Assembly (NCBI GenBank): GCA_047517485.1
Contig: JAKZSU010000071.1
Location: 1-20,758, forward strand
Direction: 5' to 3'
Source of the DNA: JAKZSU01 sp047517485
Lineage (GTDB): Bacteria > Pseudomonadota > Alphaproteobacteria > UBA7887
Length of the DNA: 20,758 nucleotides
In this document: positions 1 to 8,011 of the stretch, piece by piece
Layout of the letters: the number at the start of each line of letters is the position of its first letter
Position numbering within the stretch: the first letter of the stretch is position 1
Notes under the pieces: model-generated
The model's input: only the letters and a program-made list of their open reading frames with translations
Told to the model about the DNA's origin: nothing
Database searches by the model: none
Made by a program: the position numbers and the translations under genes

Positions 1-95
1 GCACACGCCGTCTCCGACACGAACCACGCGTCGAATTCAGTCAGGGTGCGCGGGTAGTCGACCCCGCCTTCGGGATGGGATGCCGGGTTCGCCAT
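1..95 (-). CDS. IS1595/ISXO2-family transposase, N-terminal part (cut by window edge)
   Basis: On the minus strand an ATG at 95 opens a frame that runs off the window edge after about 31 residues. The peptide starts MANPASHPEGG and continues with a segment reading DYPRTLTEFDAWFVSETAC. From memory of the family, this strongly resembles the N-terminus of IS1595/ISXO2-type transposases, which open with a conserved Tyr/Phe-Pro...Leu...Phe...Trp-Phe pattern just before a zinc ribbon and a DDE-type catalytic domain. Neither of those later domains is in the window. No strong ribosome site is seen before the ATG, so the exact start is uncertain. The frame lies immediately downstream, on the same strand, of a truncated RND exporter gene, which fits an insertion into that gene. 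The rest of the element lies beyond position 1. Confidence 0.6.
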   Translation of the reverse strand, partial: MANPASHPEGGVDYPRTLTEFDAWFVSETAC

Positions 96-138
96 CCCAA
101 CATATTGACATCACGAGAGCGAAGTGGATACCCTATAT
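1..138 (-). mobile_element. End of an IS1595-like insertion sequence inside an exporter gene
   Basis: The exporter reading frame is family-like down to about position 142, then stops at 133-135. The transposase start follows only 38 bases later. The inferred insertion-sequence terminus is near 125-138, where the minus strand reads TAGGGTATCCACTTCGCTC. IS1595-type ends commonly begin with a run of G, so this is a plausible terminal inverted repeat. Only one end is in the window, so the repeat and the target-site duplication cannot be confirmed. Confidence 0.5.
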
Positions 139-480
139 CGACAAAACCCGCGGCACGAAAATGTCGCCATCGCGCGGTTTGACGACAACGAGAATCGTGT
201 CGTCCTTGGTGTAGACGTTCTGCAGCGCCTCGAACGCGGTGAGTTGCGGATTTTCCTTGCTGAAGAACACCCGGTAGTCGGTCGAGAAACCGAGGAACCG
301 GCCACCGCTCGCCAACAGGACACCGACCACCAGACACCCGACGATCACCAGCCAGCGCCGGCGCACCAGCCAGCGCGCGAAGGCCACGACGGTGTCCTCC
401 TTGAACAGGCGTGAGCCACGCGGCGCACCCTGATTATCGTCGCCCGCCCCTGCCCCCAAGTTCCGCGGTGCCTCGGCCAT
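133..480 (-). pseudogene. MMPL/RND-family exporter, truncated to its N-terminus by IS insertion
   Basis: The 115-residue frame has the N-terminal layout of MMPL/RND exporters. A short polar leader is followed by a basic stretch (WLVRRRW), one hydrophobic membrane helix (LVIVGCLVVGVLLASGG), and then the start of the first periplasmic domain, containing FSTDYRVFFSKENPQL and a YTKDD segment. Intact members have roughly 750-900 residues and 11-12 helices, so over 85% is missing. The frame stops at 133-135, next to an inserted transposase gene. I place the start at ATG 480 because AGGAG at 488-492 lies 7 bases upstream; the ATG at 486 would sit only one base from it. The gene diverges from a TetR regulator across an 18-bp palindrome, the usual arrangement for a pump repressed by its neighbour. 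The fragment has one helix and is unlikely to work as a pump. Confidence 0.75.
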
Positions 481-531
481 TTTCATTCTCCTTGCGAACA
501 ATCGCTGGCGGTCTTACGATCTAACCACAAG

Positions 532-549
532 GTAAACTGATCAGTTTAC
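532..549. promoter_or_regulatory. Perfect 18-bp palindrome, probable TetR operator
   Basis: GTAAACTGATCAGTTTAC is a perfect 18-bp inverted repeat centred between 540 and 541. It lies between the divergent exporter remnant (start 480) and the TetR-family gene (start 583). Size, symmetry and position match operators of TetR-family autorepressors. A TTG at 550 could open the regulator frame but would abut the operator, which favours the downstream ATG at 583. Binding by this regulator is inferred. Confidence 0.75.
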
Positions 550-582
550 TTGCACGGCGAACTAGACAGGCTGATCGAGCGA

Positions 583-1215
583 ATGTCAACCGAGCCCGAG
601 CTTCTTTTGGATGAGGACGCCGCCAACCCCAAGCGCGCGGCGATCATCCAGGCCGCCTGCAAGCTGTTCCTCGAGACCGGGTTCGGGGCGACCAGCATGG
701 ATGACATCTCGGCCGAGGCAAATGTCTCCAAGCGCACCGTCTACAGCCATTTCGACAATAAGGAAGCCTTGTTCGAAGGGGTGATGAGCGGGCTCTGCGA
801 GCGCCTCGCCGGCGATTGCCCGCTGGGCGACGACTGGCACGGCCCGCCGGACGAGGTGCTGACCGTCGCCGGCAACTGGTTTGTCCGCTTGGTCACGCGA
901 CCGGAGGCTGTCGCGCTATTCCGTGTGGTGACCGGGGAAAGCGCGCGGTTCCCCAAACTCGGCGAGACATTCTACCGCATGGGTCCGGGTCGCATGGTCG
1001 AGCGCGTCGCCGGCTATCTTTCGACCCAGCATGCCGCCGGCATACTCGATGTTCCCGAGCCCGAGAGCGCCGCGACACGGTTCCTCGAAATGGTCCGCGG
1101 ACCGATCCACTTGCCGCTCACGCTCGGCGTCCGGGCGACCCCGGACGATGCCGAGATCGCCGCCTCGGTCGATGAAACCGTGCGCCTCTTTCTTGCCACC
1201 TGCCGGATCGCGTAG
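583..1215 (+). CDS. TetR/AcrR-family transcriptional regulator
   Basis: The 210-residue protein has the standard TetR length. Its N-terminal helix-turn-helix spans about residues 18-64: an AAIIQAACKLFLETGFGATSMDDIS stretch is followed by the recognition segment NVSKRTVYSHFDNKEALF. The rest is a helical ligand-binding domain of the AcrR C-terminal type, with no ligand recognisable from sequence. I chose ATG 583 rather than TTG 550 because the latter sits against the palindromic operator; no strong ribosome site was seen for either. The P450 gene begins 10 bases after the stop, so the two probably form an operon. The divergent exporter gene is broken by an insertion sequence, so today this regulator may control only itself and the P450. 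A repressor released by a hydrophobic substrate is likely but inferred. Confidence 0.9.
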   Translation: MSTEPELLLDEDAANPKRAAIIQAACKLFLETGFGATSMDDISAEANVSKRTVYSHFDNKEALFEGVMSGLCERLAGDCPLGDDWHGPPDEVLTVAGNWFVRLVTRPEAVALFRVVTGESARFPKLGETFYRMGPGRMVERVAGYLSTQHAAGILDVPEPESAATRFLEMVRGPIHLPLTLGVRATPDDAEIAASVDETVRLFLATCRIA

Positions 1216-1225
1216 ACTGCGGCCC

Positions 1226-2446
1226 ATGACCCACGAGTTCGATCCCGATCATCCCGACGTCATGGCCGATCCGCATGCGATCTATCACCGCTTGCGGGCC
1301 GAGGACCCGGTGCATTGGAACGACGCCCTCAACGGCTGGATGCTGACCCGCTACGACGATGTGCGCATGGCCCAGCGCGACCCGCGCTTTTCCGCCGAAC
1401 GGGCGATTCCGTTCGCCGATCAAATGGACAGCCGCAACCGCCCCAAAGTCGCCGACATGGGTCGGCTGTTAGCTAAATGGGTGGTGTTCAACGATCCGCC
1501 GCGCCATACGGTCCTGCGCCGTCTCATGCTCGAAGCCTTCACCCCGCGCGCGATCGATGGCTTGGTGCCGGAGATCACGACCATTGTCGACGGCTTGTTG
1601 GCAAAATTGGCGGGCCGCGACGAGATCGATTTGATTGGTGATTTCGCCTATCCCCTGCCGGCGACGGTGATCGCCCACATCCTCGGCGTGCCCGGCAAGG
1701 ACATCGACCGCTTCCGCGACTGGTCGGACGCCTTGGCGCTTGTCGTCGGCTCGGTGCGCAGCGCGCCCGACCGGTTCGAACGCGGCGCCGAGGCGCTGGT
1801 CGAGCTGACCGACTATTTCCGCGACGCGGTCACCGAACGCCGCGCCCGTGGCGCCAAGGGCGCGCTCATCGACTCGCTGATCGAGGCGCACGACGCCGAC
1901 GGGTCCTTGAGCATCGAGGAATTGGTCGGCAATTGCGTGATCCTGTTGTTCGCCGGGCACGAAACCACCACCAACCTGATCGGCAACGGCATTCTGGTCC
2001 TCCTCGACAACCCCGACCAGCTCGCGGCGCTGCGCGCCGATCCGTCGCTCATCGAGCCGGCGGTCGAGGAGATCCTGCGCTATGAACCCTCGGTCCATTC
2101 GATTTTGCGCCTAGCGGCGGAAGATATGACCTTGCGCGGCAAACGGATCCGCGCCGGCGACCGCATCCAACTCATGCTCGGTGCCGCCAATCGCGACCCC
2201 GAGGTCTTCGACGATCCGGATCGCTTTCGCATCGACCGCGCGCCAAATCGTCATTTGGGCTTTGGCTACGGCCTGCATTTTTGCGTCGGCGCCGAATTGG
2301 CGCGGGTCGAGGGACGCATCGCCCTCGCACATATCCTCAAAACCATGCCACACCTCGCGCTCACCGGTGAGACATTGGATCGAGAAATGTCGTTGGTGTT
2401 GCGCGGCGTCAACAAGCTGCCACTTTCGGTGCGTCACGCGGCCTGA
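1226..2446 (+). CDS. Cytochrome P450, soluble bacterial class I type
   Basis: This 406-residue haem monooxygenase has all the P450 landmarks. The I-helix oxygen-activation motif is AGHET at residues 243-247, the K-helix ExxR is E282-R285, and the haem loop FGYGLHFCVG places the iron-ligating cysteine at residue 353. The length and absence of a membrane anchor fit soluble bacterial P450s (CYP107/CYP153-like superfamily region), which hydroxylate substrates using electrons from a ferredoxin and reductase. No ferredoxin or reductase gene is in this window, so partners must be elsewhere. The start is ATG 1226, ten bases after the TetR stop; an upstream in-frame ATG at 1031 lies inside the regulator and is not credible. 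The Shine-Dalgarno signal is weak, which suggests coupling to the regulator. The substrate cannot be read from sequence. Confidence 0.95.
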   Translation: MTHEFDPDHPDVMADPHAIYHRLRAEDPVHWNDALNGWMLTRYDDVRMAQRDPRFSAERAIPFADQMDSRNRPKVADMGRLLAKWVVFNDPPRHTVLRRLMLEAFTPRAIDGLVPEITTIVDGLLAKLAGRDEIDLIGDFAYPLPATVIAHILGVPGKDIDRFRDWSDALALVVGSVRSAPDRFERGAEALVELTDYFRDAVTERRARGAKGALIDSLIEAHDADGSLSIEELVGNCVILLFAGHETTTNLIGNGILVLLDNPDQLAALRADPSLIEPAVEEILRYEPSVHSILRLAAEDMTLRGKRIRAGDRIQLMLGAANRDPEVFDDPDRFRIDRAPNRHLGFGYGLHFCVGAELARVEGRIALAHILKTMPHLALTGETLDREMSLVLRGVNKLPLSVRHAA

Positions 2447-2450
2447 CCGC

Positions 2451-3170
2451 TCACCACTTTTCGTGATGCGGTCGCAGTTCGACGTCGAACGACCAGGCCG
2501 AGCGATCCTGATGCGCCACGTGCCAGATTTCCTCGGCAATGGCGCTCGGCTTGGCGAAATAATCGTCCGGTTTGTCGGCCGCCAGGCGCGGCCGCGTCCA
2601 CGGCGTATCGATCAAGGCGTCGATGGTGACGTACGCCACATGAATGCCGTTGGGCCCCAAATCGCGTGCCATCGATTGGCATAATATGCGTTGCGCCGCC
2701 TTGGTCGGAGCGAACGCCGGGGTGTGCGGCATGCCGCGGTGCGCCGAGGTGTTGCCGGTAACGATGATCGCGCCCTTGCCGGCGGCGATCATATCGGGAA
2801 CCACCGCACGGCCGAGATAGAACAGCGCCGTGGTGTTGATCCGGAAGTTGCGCTCCAGCAGCGTCATATCGGCTTCGAGAAACGGTACCCAGGCGCCGCC
2901 CACCGCGTTGTGCATAGCGACTTCCGACGCGCCCATCTCGGCCTTGATCCGCGCCAGGGTTTCGGTCAGATGATCGAGATCGGAGACATCGCAAGGGTAG
3001 CCGCGCGAGCCCGCGAGCTCGTCCTCGAAACGTTTCAAACGCTCCTCGGTGCGCGCCAGCATGGCGATGCGATAGCCGCCCCTGGCGAAGCGCCGCGCGA
3101 CTTCACCGCCAGTCCCTTCGCCCAAACCGGTGATCACACATACCGGCCCACCGCTTTTTGTCTCGCTCAT
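2451..3170 (-). CDS. SDR-fold protein with the catalytic Ser and Tyr replaced
   Basis: The 239-residue protein has the short-chain dehydrogenase fold. A nucleotide-binding glycine motif, TGLGEGTG, lies at residues 14-21, an HNAVG segment sits where classical members have NNAG, and IHVAYVTIDALIDTPW lies in the cofactor and substrate region. At the usual YxxxK site it reads F153-A-P-T-K157, so Lys is kept but Tyr is Phe. An ungapped comparison puts Asn140 where the catalytic Ser should be, although Thr141 and Ser142 are adjacent. Related SDRs with an FxxxK signature exist, so this is probably a lineage trait. A conventional hydride-transfer mechanism is therefore doubtful. It ends 4 bases from the convergent P450 stop and diverges from the molybdopterin oxidoreductase. 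The start at ATG 3170 has a GGAGAG about 9 bases upstream. Confidence 0.88.
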   Translation of the reverse strand: MSETKSGGPVCVITGLGEGTGGEVARRFARGGYRIAMLARTEERLKRFEDELAGSRGYPCDVSDLDHLTETLARIKAEMGASEVAMHNAVGGAWVPFLEADMTLLERNFRINTTALFYLGRAVVPDMIAAGKGAIIVTGNTSAHRGMPHTPAFAPTKAAQRILCQSMARDLGPNGIHVAYVTIDALIDTPWTRPRLAADKPDDYFAKPSAIAEEIWHVAHQDRSAWSFDVELRPHHEKW

Positions 3171-3243
3171 CCGATCCGCTCTCCGTTATTGTCCGTTTCG
3201 CACCGTTGCAGCCTAGCATCTGCACCCGAGGAGACTGAGAAGA

Positions 3244-5571
3244 ATGACCGACGTCGATTGGAAAAGCACCGCCTGTGTCCTGTGCTATGTGAATTGCGGC
3301 ATCGAGGTCGCCACCGAGGGCCGCACCATCACCAAGGTGCGTGGTGACAAGGCGCATCCCGGCACCCGCGGCTATCTCTGCCAGAAGGCACAACGCTTGC
3401 CGTTCTACGGTCGCGCGCAAGACCGCCTGACCAGCCCGCTCAAGCGCCGCGCCGACGGCGGCTTCGACGAAATCGATTGGGACACCGCGATCGGCGAGAT
3501 CGCCGCGCGGCTCGGTGAGGTCCGCGAGTTCCACGGCGGCGAAAGCCTCGCCTTCTACGGCGGCGGCGGCCAAGGCAATCACCTCGGCGGGCCCTACGGC
3601 ATCGGCTTCGTCCGCGCGCTCGGCTGCACCAGCCTCTACAGTTCGCTCGCCCAGGAGAAGACCGGCGATTTCTGGCTCAACGGCCACCTGTTCGGCTCGC
3701 AGATCTGTCATACCGCCGAGGGCATCGAAGACGCCGACCTGGTGATCTTCCTCGGCGCCAACCCGTGGATGGCGCACGGCTTTCGCAACGCCCGCAAGGA
3801 ATTGCGGACCCTGTCGAAAGACCCCGACCGCCACGTTATCGTCATCGATCCGGTGCGCACCGAGACCGTCGACCATGCCGATCTCCATCTTCAGCTCGCG
3901 CCCGGCACCGATTCCTACTTGCTCGGCGCGATCCTCGCTTTGCTAAAACAGCGCGGGGCGCTCGATCGGAATTTTCTCGCCGAACACACCACCGGCGCGG
4001 ACAAGATACTCCGCTGCCTCGACAGGATTCCGATCGACGACTGGATCGCTCATACCGGCGTTCCGCGCGCCGATATCGACCGCGCGGTCGCGCTTATCGC
4101 CGGCGCCAAGGCGATGTCGGTGCGCGCCGAACTCGGGGTCCAGCAGGGCCGCCATTCCACCCTCAATTCGTACTTCGAAAAACTGCTGTTCCTGCTCACC
4201 GGCAATTTCGGCCGCGCCGGCACCAATGGGCTGCATTCCTGGCTGCAACCCCTGTGGGGCACCTCGCGCGGCGGGCGTTCGGCGGTAACCGGCATGGCGG
4301 AAATCGCCGGCCTCTACCCGCCCAACCGCTTTACGGCGGAAGTCTTGGGCGACAGTCCCAACCGGTTGCGCGCGCTCTTCGTCGACAGCTCGAACCCGGC
4401 CAACACGGTGGCCAATTCCGATGTTTTCGAAAAGGCGATCGCGGCGCTCGATCTCGTCGTCGTCGTCGATATTGCGATGACCGAGACCGCGGCGCTGGCC
4501 GACTATGTGCTGCCCGCCGCGTCGCAGTATGAGAAATGGGAATACACGCTGTTCTCCTTCAGCTTCCCGGAAAACGATATCCAGTTGCGCGCGCCGCTGT
4601 TCGCGCCACTGCCGGGTACTTTACCGGAGCCCGAGATCTATACCCGGCTGGCCCGCGAAATGGGTCTGCTCCCCGATGCCGAAACCCTATCCGATCTGCG
4701 CGCCACCGCGGCGAATGACCGCGAAATATTCGCCGGCGCGTTCCGCGCGCTGCTCAAGACTCGCCGGGAATTTGCCGCGCTGGCGCCGGAAATTCTTTAC
4801 CTCACCCTCGGCGCGACCTTGCCCGGCGGCGCCGGCGGCGCGGCGGTCTTGTGGCCCGGCTGTCACCGTGTCGCCAAGGAGCACCCGGACGCGGTGCGGC
4901 GCGGACTGGCGAGCGATGCCGAGGGCGCGGCGCTCGGCGACACCTTGTTCGACCGTATCGTTTCGTCGCGCTCGGGCACCGTGTTCGCTCACCACGACAC
5001 CGACGACGTATGGAAAATGATTCGCCACCAAGACGGCCGAATTCATCTGGTTGTTTCTGAAATGCTCGACTGGATCGACCGCCTCGACCCCGCCGTCGAG
5101 CAGCTCGATGCCGACTACCCGCTGATCCTGATGGCCGGTCAGCGACGGTCGTACAATGCCAACCAGATTATACGGAGGCCCGGTTGGCGCAAATCCGATA
5201 TCGATGGCAGCTTGAGAATTCATCCCGACGATCTCGCCGCCATCAATGCGGTTGACGGCGATTGGGTCTCGGTCGAGACCCGCACCGGCCGACTAACCGT
5301 CCGCGCCGAGGCCAACGACCGCATGCGACCGGGCATGATCGCCCTGCCCCACGGCTATGGCATGAAAATCAAGGACGCGAACGGCGCTATGGTTACCGCC
5401 GGCCCGCGCATTAACCGCCTCACCGCATCCGACGAATGTGACCCGATCGCGGCAACCCCCTATCACAAGACCATCCCCGCCGCGGTCACGTGGGCGACCA
5501 ACGAGGAAATCAGCGAGAGCGAAGCCGCGTCCGAACGCGTTCATGCCCTGGTGCGGGCAGCGGCCGAGTAA
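3244..5571 (+). CDS. Cytoplasmic molybdopterin (bis-MGD) oxidoreductase with [4Fe-4S] site
   Basis: The 775-residue protein belongs to the DMSO-reductase superfamily (MopB). The N-terminus has a cluster motif Cys11-x2-Cys14-x3-Cys18...Cys46, followed by Lys48, which typically links cluster and pterin. The central part carries dinucleotide-binding elements such as GANPWMAHGFRNARKEL and VDSSNPANTVANS. A C-terminal molydop-binding domain covers about residues 630-750 (ILMAGQRRSYNANQII...RIHPDDLAAIN...PHGYGMKIK). There is no Tat signal, so it should be cytoplasmic. Around the expected metal-ligand position the chain reads YSSLAQEKTGDFW, with no obvious Cys, Sec or Ser ligand, which sets it apart from formate dehydrogenases and nitrate reductases. 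No electron-transfer subunit lies alongside. ATG 3244 follows a GGAG-rich leader. The substrate is unknown; the oxidative setting suggests a catabolic role. Confidence 0.9.
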   Translation: MTDVDWKSTACVLCYVNCGIEVATEGRTITKVRGDKAHPGTRGYLCQKAQRLPFYGRAQDRLTSPLKRRADGGFDEIDWDTAIGEIAARLGEVREFHGGESLAFYGGGGQGNHLGGPYGIGFVRALGCTSLYSSLAQEKTGDFWLNGHLFGSQICHTAEGIEDADLVIFLGANPWMAHGFRNARKELRTLSKDPDRHVIVIDPVRTETVDHADLHLQLAPGTDSYLLGAILALLKQRGALDRNFLAEHTTGADKILRCLDRIPIDDWIAHTGVPRADIDRAVALIAGAKAMSVRAELGVQQGRHSTLNSYFEKLLFLLTGNFGRAGTNGLHSWLQPLWGTSRGGRSAVTGMAEIAGLYPPNRFTAEVLGDSPNRLRALFVDSSNPANTVANSDVFEKAIAALDLVVVVDIAMTETAALADYVLPAASQYEKWEYTLFSFSFPENDIQLRAPLFAPLPGTLPEPEIYTRLAREMGLLPDAETLSDLRATAANDREIFAGAFRALLKTRREFAALAPEILYLTLGATLPGGAGGAAVLWPGCHRVAKEHPDAVRRGLASDAEGAALGDTLFDRIVSSRSGTVFAHHDTDDVWKMIRHQDGRIHLVVSEMLDWIDRLDPAVEQLDADYPLILMAGQRRSYNANQIIRRPGWRKSDIDGSLRIHPDDLAAINAVDGDWVSVETRTGRLTVRAEANDRMRPGMIALPHGYGMKIKDANGAMVTAGPRINRLTASDECDPIAATPYHKTIPAAVTWATNEEISESEAASERVHALVRAAAE

Positions 5572-5641
5572 CGTCATTGGCTTGAGCGGTTTAACGGCAA
5601 GGGGTAAAGTCGCGGCATCGTTCACAGTCGAAGTGGGGCCG

Positions 5642-7999
5642 ATGAGTACCAATCCCGGCGGCGATGTTGAACAAAAGCTCGCGGCGATATTGGCCGCGGA
5701 CGTGGTGGGCTATACCCAGCTCATGCGGGCCGACGAAGCGGGCACAATGGCGGCGCTCGACGCCGCGCGCGAAATTTTTCGAAACGAGATCGAAAGCGAA
5801 CGCGGTCGCATCGTCGATATGGCCGGCGACAGCGTCCTCGCGGTATTCCAATCGGCGACAGGAGCAGTCCGCGCCGCGTTGGCCGTGCAGCACGCGCTCA
5901 GGGATGCTGAGACGATCTCGGGCGTCGATGAGGCCAGCCGCATGCGCTTTCGCATCGGCGTTAATCTCGGCGATGTCATGGAAAAGGCCGACGGGACTGT
6001 CTATGGCGACGGCGTCAACGTCGCCGCCCGCCTCGAGAGTGTGGCTGAACCCGGCGGCATCATGGTCTCGGAAGATATCGAACACCAAGCCGCTTCGCGC
6101 TTGTCCGCCCAGTTCATCGACGCCGGAACGCACGACGTCAAGAATGTGCCGAAACCGATCCGCGCCTTTCGCGTTCTGCCCGAGGGCGTCGACGCTGGCC
6201 CGGCGACGAAACCCAATATCAGGCGAGGCCGCGTCGCCACCGCGATAGTCAGCTTTGCGGTTATCACCGTCGTGGCCATCATATTTGTGCTCAAGGACTG
6301 GCGGACAGATATCGACACGACGGATGCCGGCGGTTCACCGTCGGCGGAGGACCTGCTGGCGTCCCTGCCCGACAAACCGTCGATCGCGGTCCTTCCGTTC
6401 GCCAATCTCAGCGACGACCAGGACCAAGCATATTTCGCCGACGGCCTGACCGATGATTTGATCACCGATCTGTCGAAAATTTCCGATCTGTTCGTTATCG
6501 CGCGCAACTCGTCGTTTACCTACAAGAACAAGCCGACCAAGGTCCAAGACGTGGCCGCCGACCTCGGCGTCCGCTATATCCTCGAAGGCAGCGTTCGGCG
6601 CACCGGCGAGGACATCCGAATCAATGCCCAACTGATCGACGCCCTGACCGGCCATCATCTCTGGGCGGAGCGCTACGCCGGCGATTTTTCCGGAATATTC
6701 GAGTTCCAGGACAAGGTCATCGCCCAGATCGTCGAGAACCTGGCCGCCCACCTCACCGATGACGCGCCCCGCGAGCTAGCGGTGATCGAAACCGAAATTC
6801 CGCAAGCCTATGACGCCTATCTCCAGGGTCGCGAATATCTCCGCAGACGCACCGAAAGGGATTCGGTCAAGGCGATTTCCTACTTCGAAAAGGCGATCGC
6901 TCTCGACCCCGCCTATAGCCGGGCCCACGCGGGATTAGCCGCGGCGCACTGGAATATGGTGGTTAGTGCCTGGAGCACCGCGATCGGGAATGAGTGGCAA
7001 AAGGCCTATGACGACGCGATCGAGGCCCTCGACATCGCGCTCGTGAATCCGACTCCGGAGGCCTATGCCCTGTCGGCGGATATTCTTGCCCGCCAAGGTT
7101 ATCTCGACCGTGTGGTGGCGCAGATCGACCGGGCGATCGAACTCGATCCGAACAACGCCGATTTCCACGTCACCAAGGCGCGGGTGCTAAACCTGTTGGG
7201 TCGCGCCCCGGATGCCGAGATCAGCGTCCGCGTCGCGATGGACCATGACCCGTATTACGTGCCGGAAACGCTTCGTGTCCTGGGTCTCTCACTGTTTCAC
7301 CAGGGTCGATATGCGGAGGCCGTCGACCTGCTCAAACGCGTGATCGAGCTGCAACCGAGGACGAATGTCGATGATTACAACACGCTTCTATCCGCATACG
7401 GCCATATGGGCCGCGATGCCGACGCGGTGGCGGCACGAACCGTTATCGATCAGCTGTCCGAAGACGGCGGTGCCCCGCCGATGACCGTCCAATTCGTGGG
7501 ATTTTGGTGGTACGGCGTTCTCTACGATTATAACGCCGACTATCGCACCCATTTGCTCGAAGGATTGCGCAAGGCGGGTCTGCCCGAGGGCACGGGAGAG
7601 CCCGAGCGCTATGCCGAATACAAAGCCCTGATCAGGAGCCCCGAGGGTGACTTTGATGTCGCCGGCGCGATAAAAATCGATGCCGCGGCGGCCAAGACGA
7701 TGCGCGACGCGAACGCGACGTTCGTCGATGTCCGGCCCCACGGTGCCTTTGCCGGCGGCCATGTTCCGGGATCTGAAAATCTCGAACTGAGCGCCGAGCT
7801 TTCCGAAGAAACCTTGTTGAAGTTGGCCGGCAAAGACCAAGACGTGGTGTTTTCTTGCTGGGGCAAATATTGCCCCTTCGCCGCGTTCGCCTCGGCCAAG
7901 GCGATCAAGTGGGGCTGGACGCGAGTCTATTATTTCGCCGGCGGATTTCCGGCCTGGGCAGATGCCGGCTTTGATGTCGAATCCGATACCGGGTTTTGA
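5642..7999 (+). CDS. Class III adenylate/guanylate cyclase - TolB-like - TPR - rhodanese fusion
   Basis: The 785-residue protein reads as an N-terminal class III cyclase (residues 10-180), one membrane helix (198-217), a TolB-like domain (245-350), TPR repeats (about 390-610) and a C-terminal rhodanese domain (675-785). Metal-binding aspartates are D20 (AADVVGYT) and D63 (AGDS); N126 and R130 lie in GDGVNVAAR. The usual adenine-selecting Lys position is Asp59, so nucleotide choice cannot be assumed. The topology predicts the cyclase in the cytoplasm and the TolB, TPR and rhodanese parts in the periplasm. The rhodanese loop reads C739-WGKY-C744. Cyclase-TolB-TPR proteins are common in alphaproteobacteria; the appended rhodanese is the unusual part and suggests sulfur or redox sensing, which is inference. 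ATG 5642 follows GTGGGG and replaces a longer frame that begins inside the preceding gene. Confidence 0.88.
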   Translation: MSTNPGGDVEQKLAAILAADVVGYTQLMRADEAGTMAALDAAREIFRNEIESERGRIVDMAGDSVLAVFQSATGAVRAALAVQHALRDAETISGVDEASRMRFRIGVNLGDVMEKADGTVYGDGVNVAARLESVAEPGGIMVSEDIEHQAASRLSAQFIDAGTHDVKNVPKPIRAFRVLPEGVDAGPATKPNIRRGRVATAIVSFAVITVVAIIFVLKDWRTDIDTTDAGGSPSAEDLLASLPDKPSIAVLPFANLSDDQDQAYFADGLTDDLITDLSKISDLFVIARNSSFTYKNKPTKVQDVAADLGVRYILEGSVRRTGEDIRINAQLIDALTGHHLWAERYAGDFSGIFEFQDKVIAQIVENLAAHLTDDAPRELAVIETEIPQAYDAYLQGREYLRRRTERDSVKAISYFEKAIALDPAYSRAHAGLAAAHWNMVVSAWSTAIGNEWQKAYDDAIEALDIALVNPTPEAYALSADILARQGYLDRVVAQIDRAIELDPNNADFHVTKARVLNLLGRAPDAEISVRVAMDHDPYYVPETLRVLGLSLFHQGRYAEAVDLLKRVIELQPRTNVDDYNTLLSAYGHMGRDADAVAARTVIDQLSEDGGAPPMTVQFVGFWWYGVLYDYNADYRTHLLEGLRKAGLPEGTGEPERYAEYKALIRSPEGDFDVAGAIKIDAAAAKTMRDANATFVDVRPHGAFAGGHVPGSENLELSAELSEETLLKLAGKDQDVVFSCWGKYCPFAAFASAKAIKWGWTRVYYFAGGFPAWADAGFDVESDTGF

Positions 8000-8011
8000 T
8001 CGTCGACTTTC

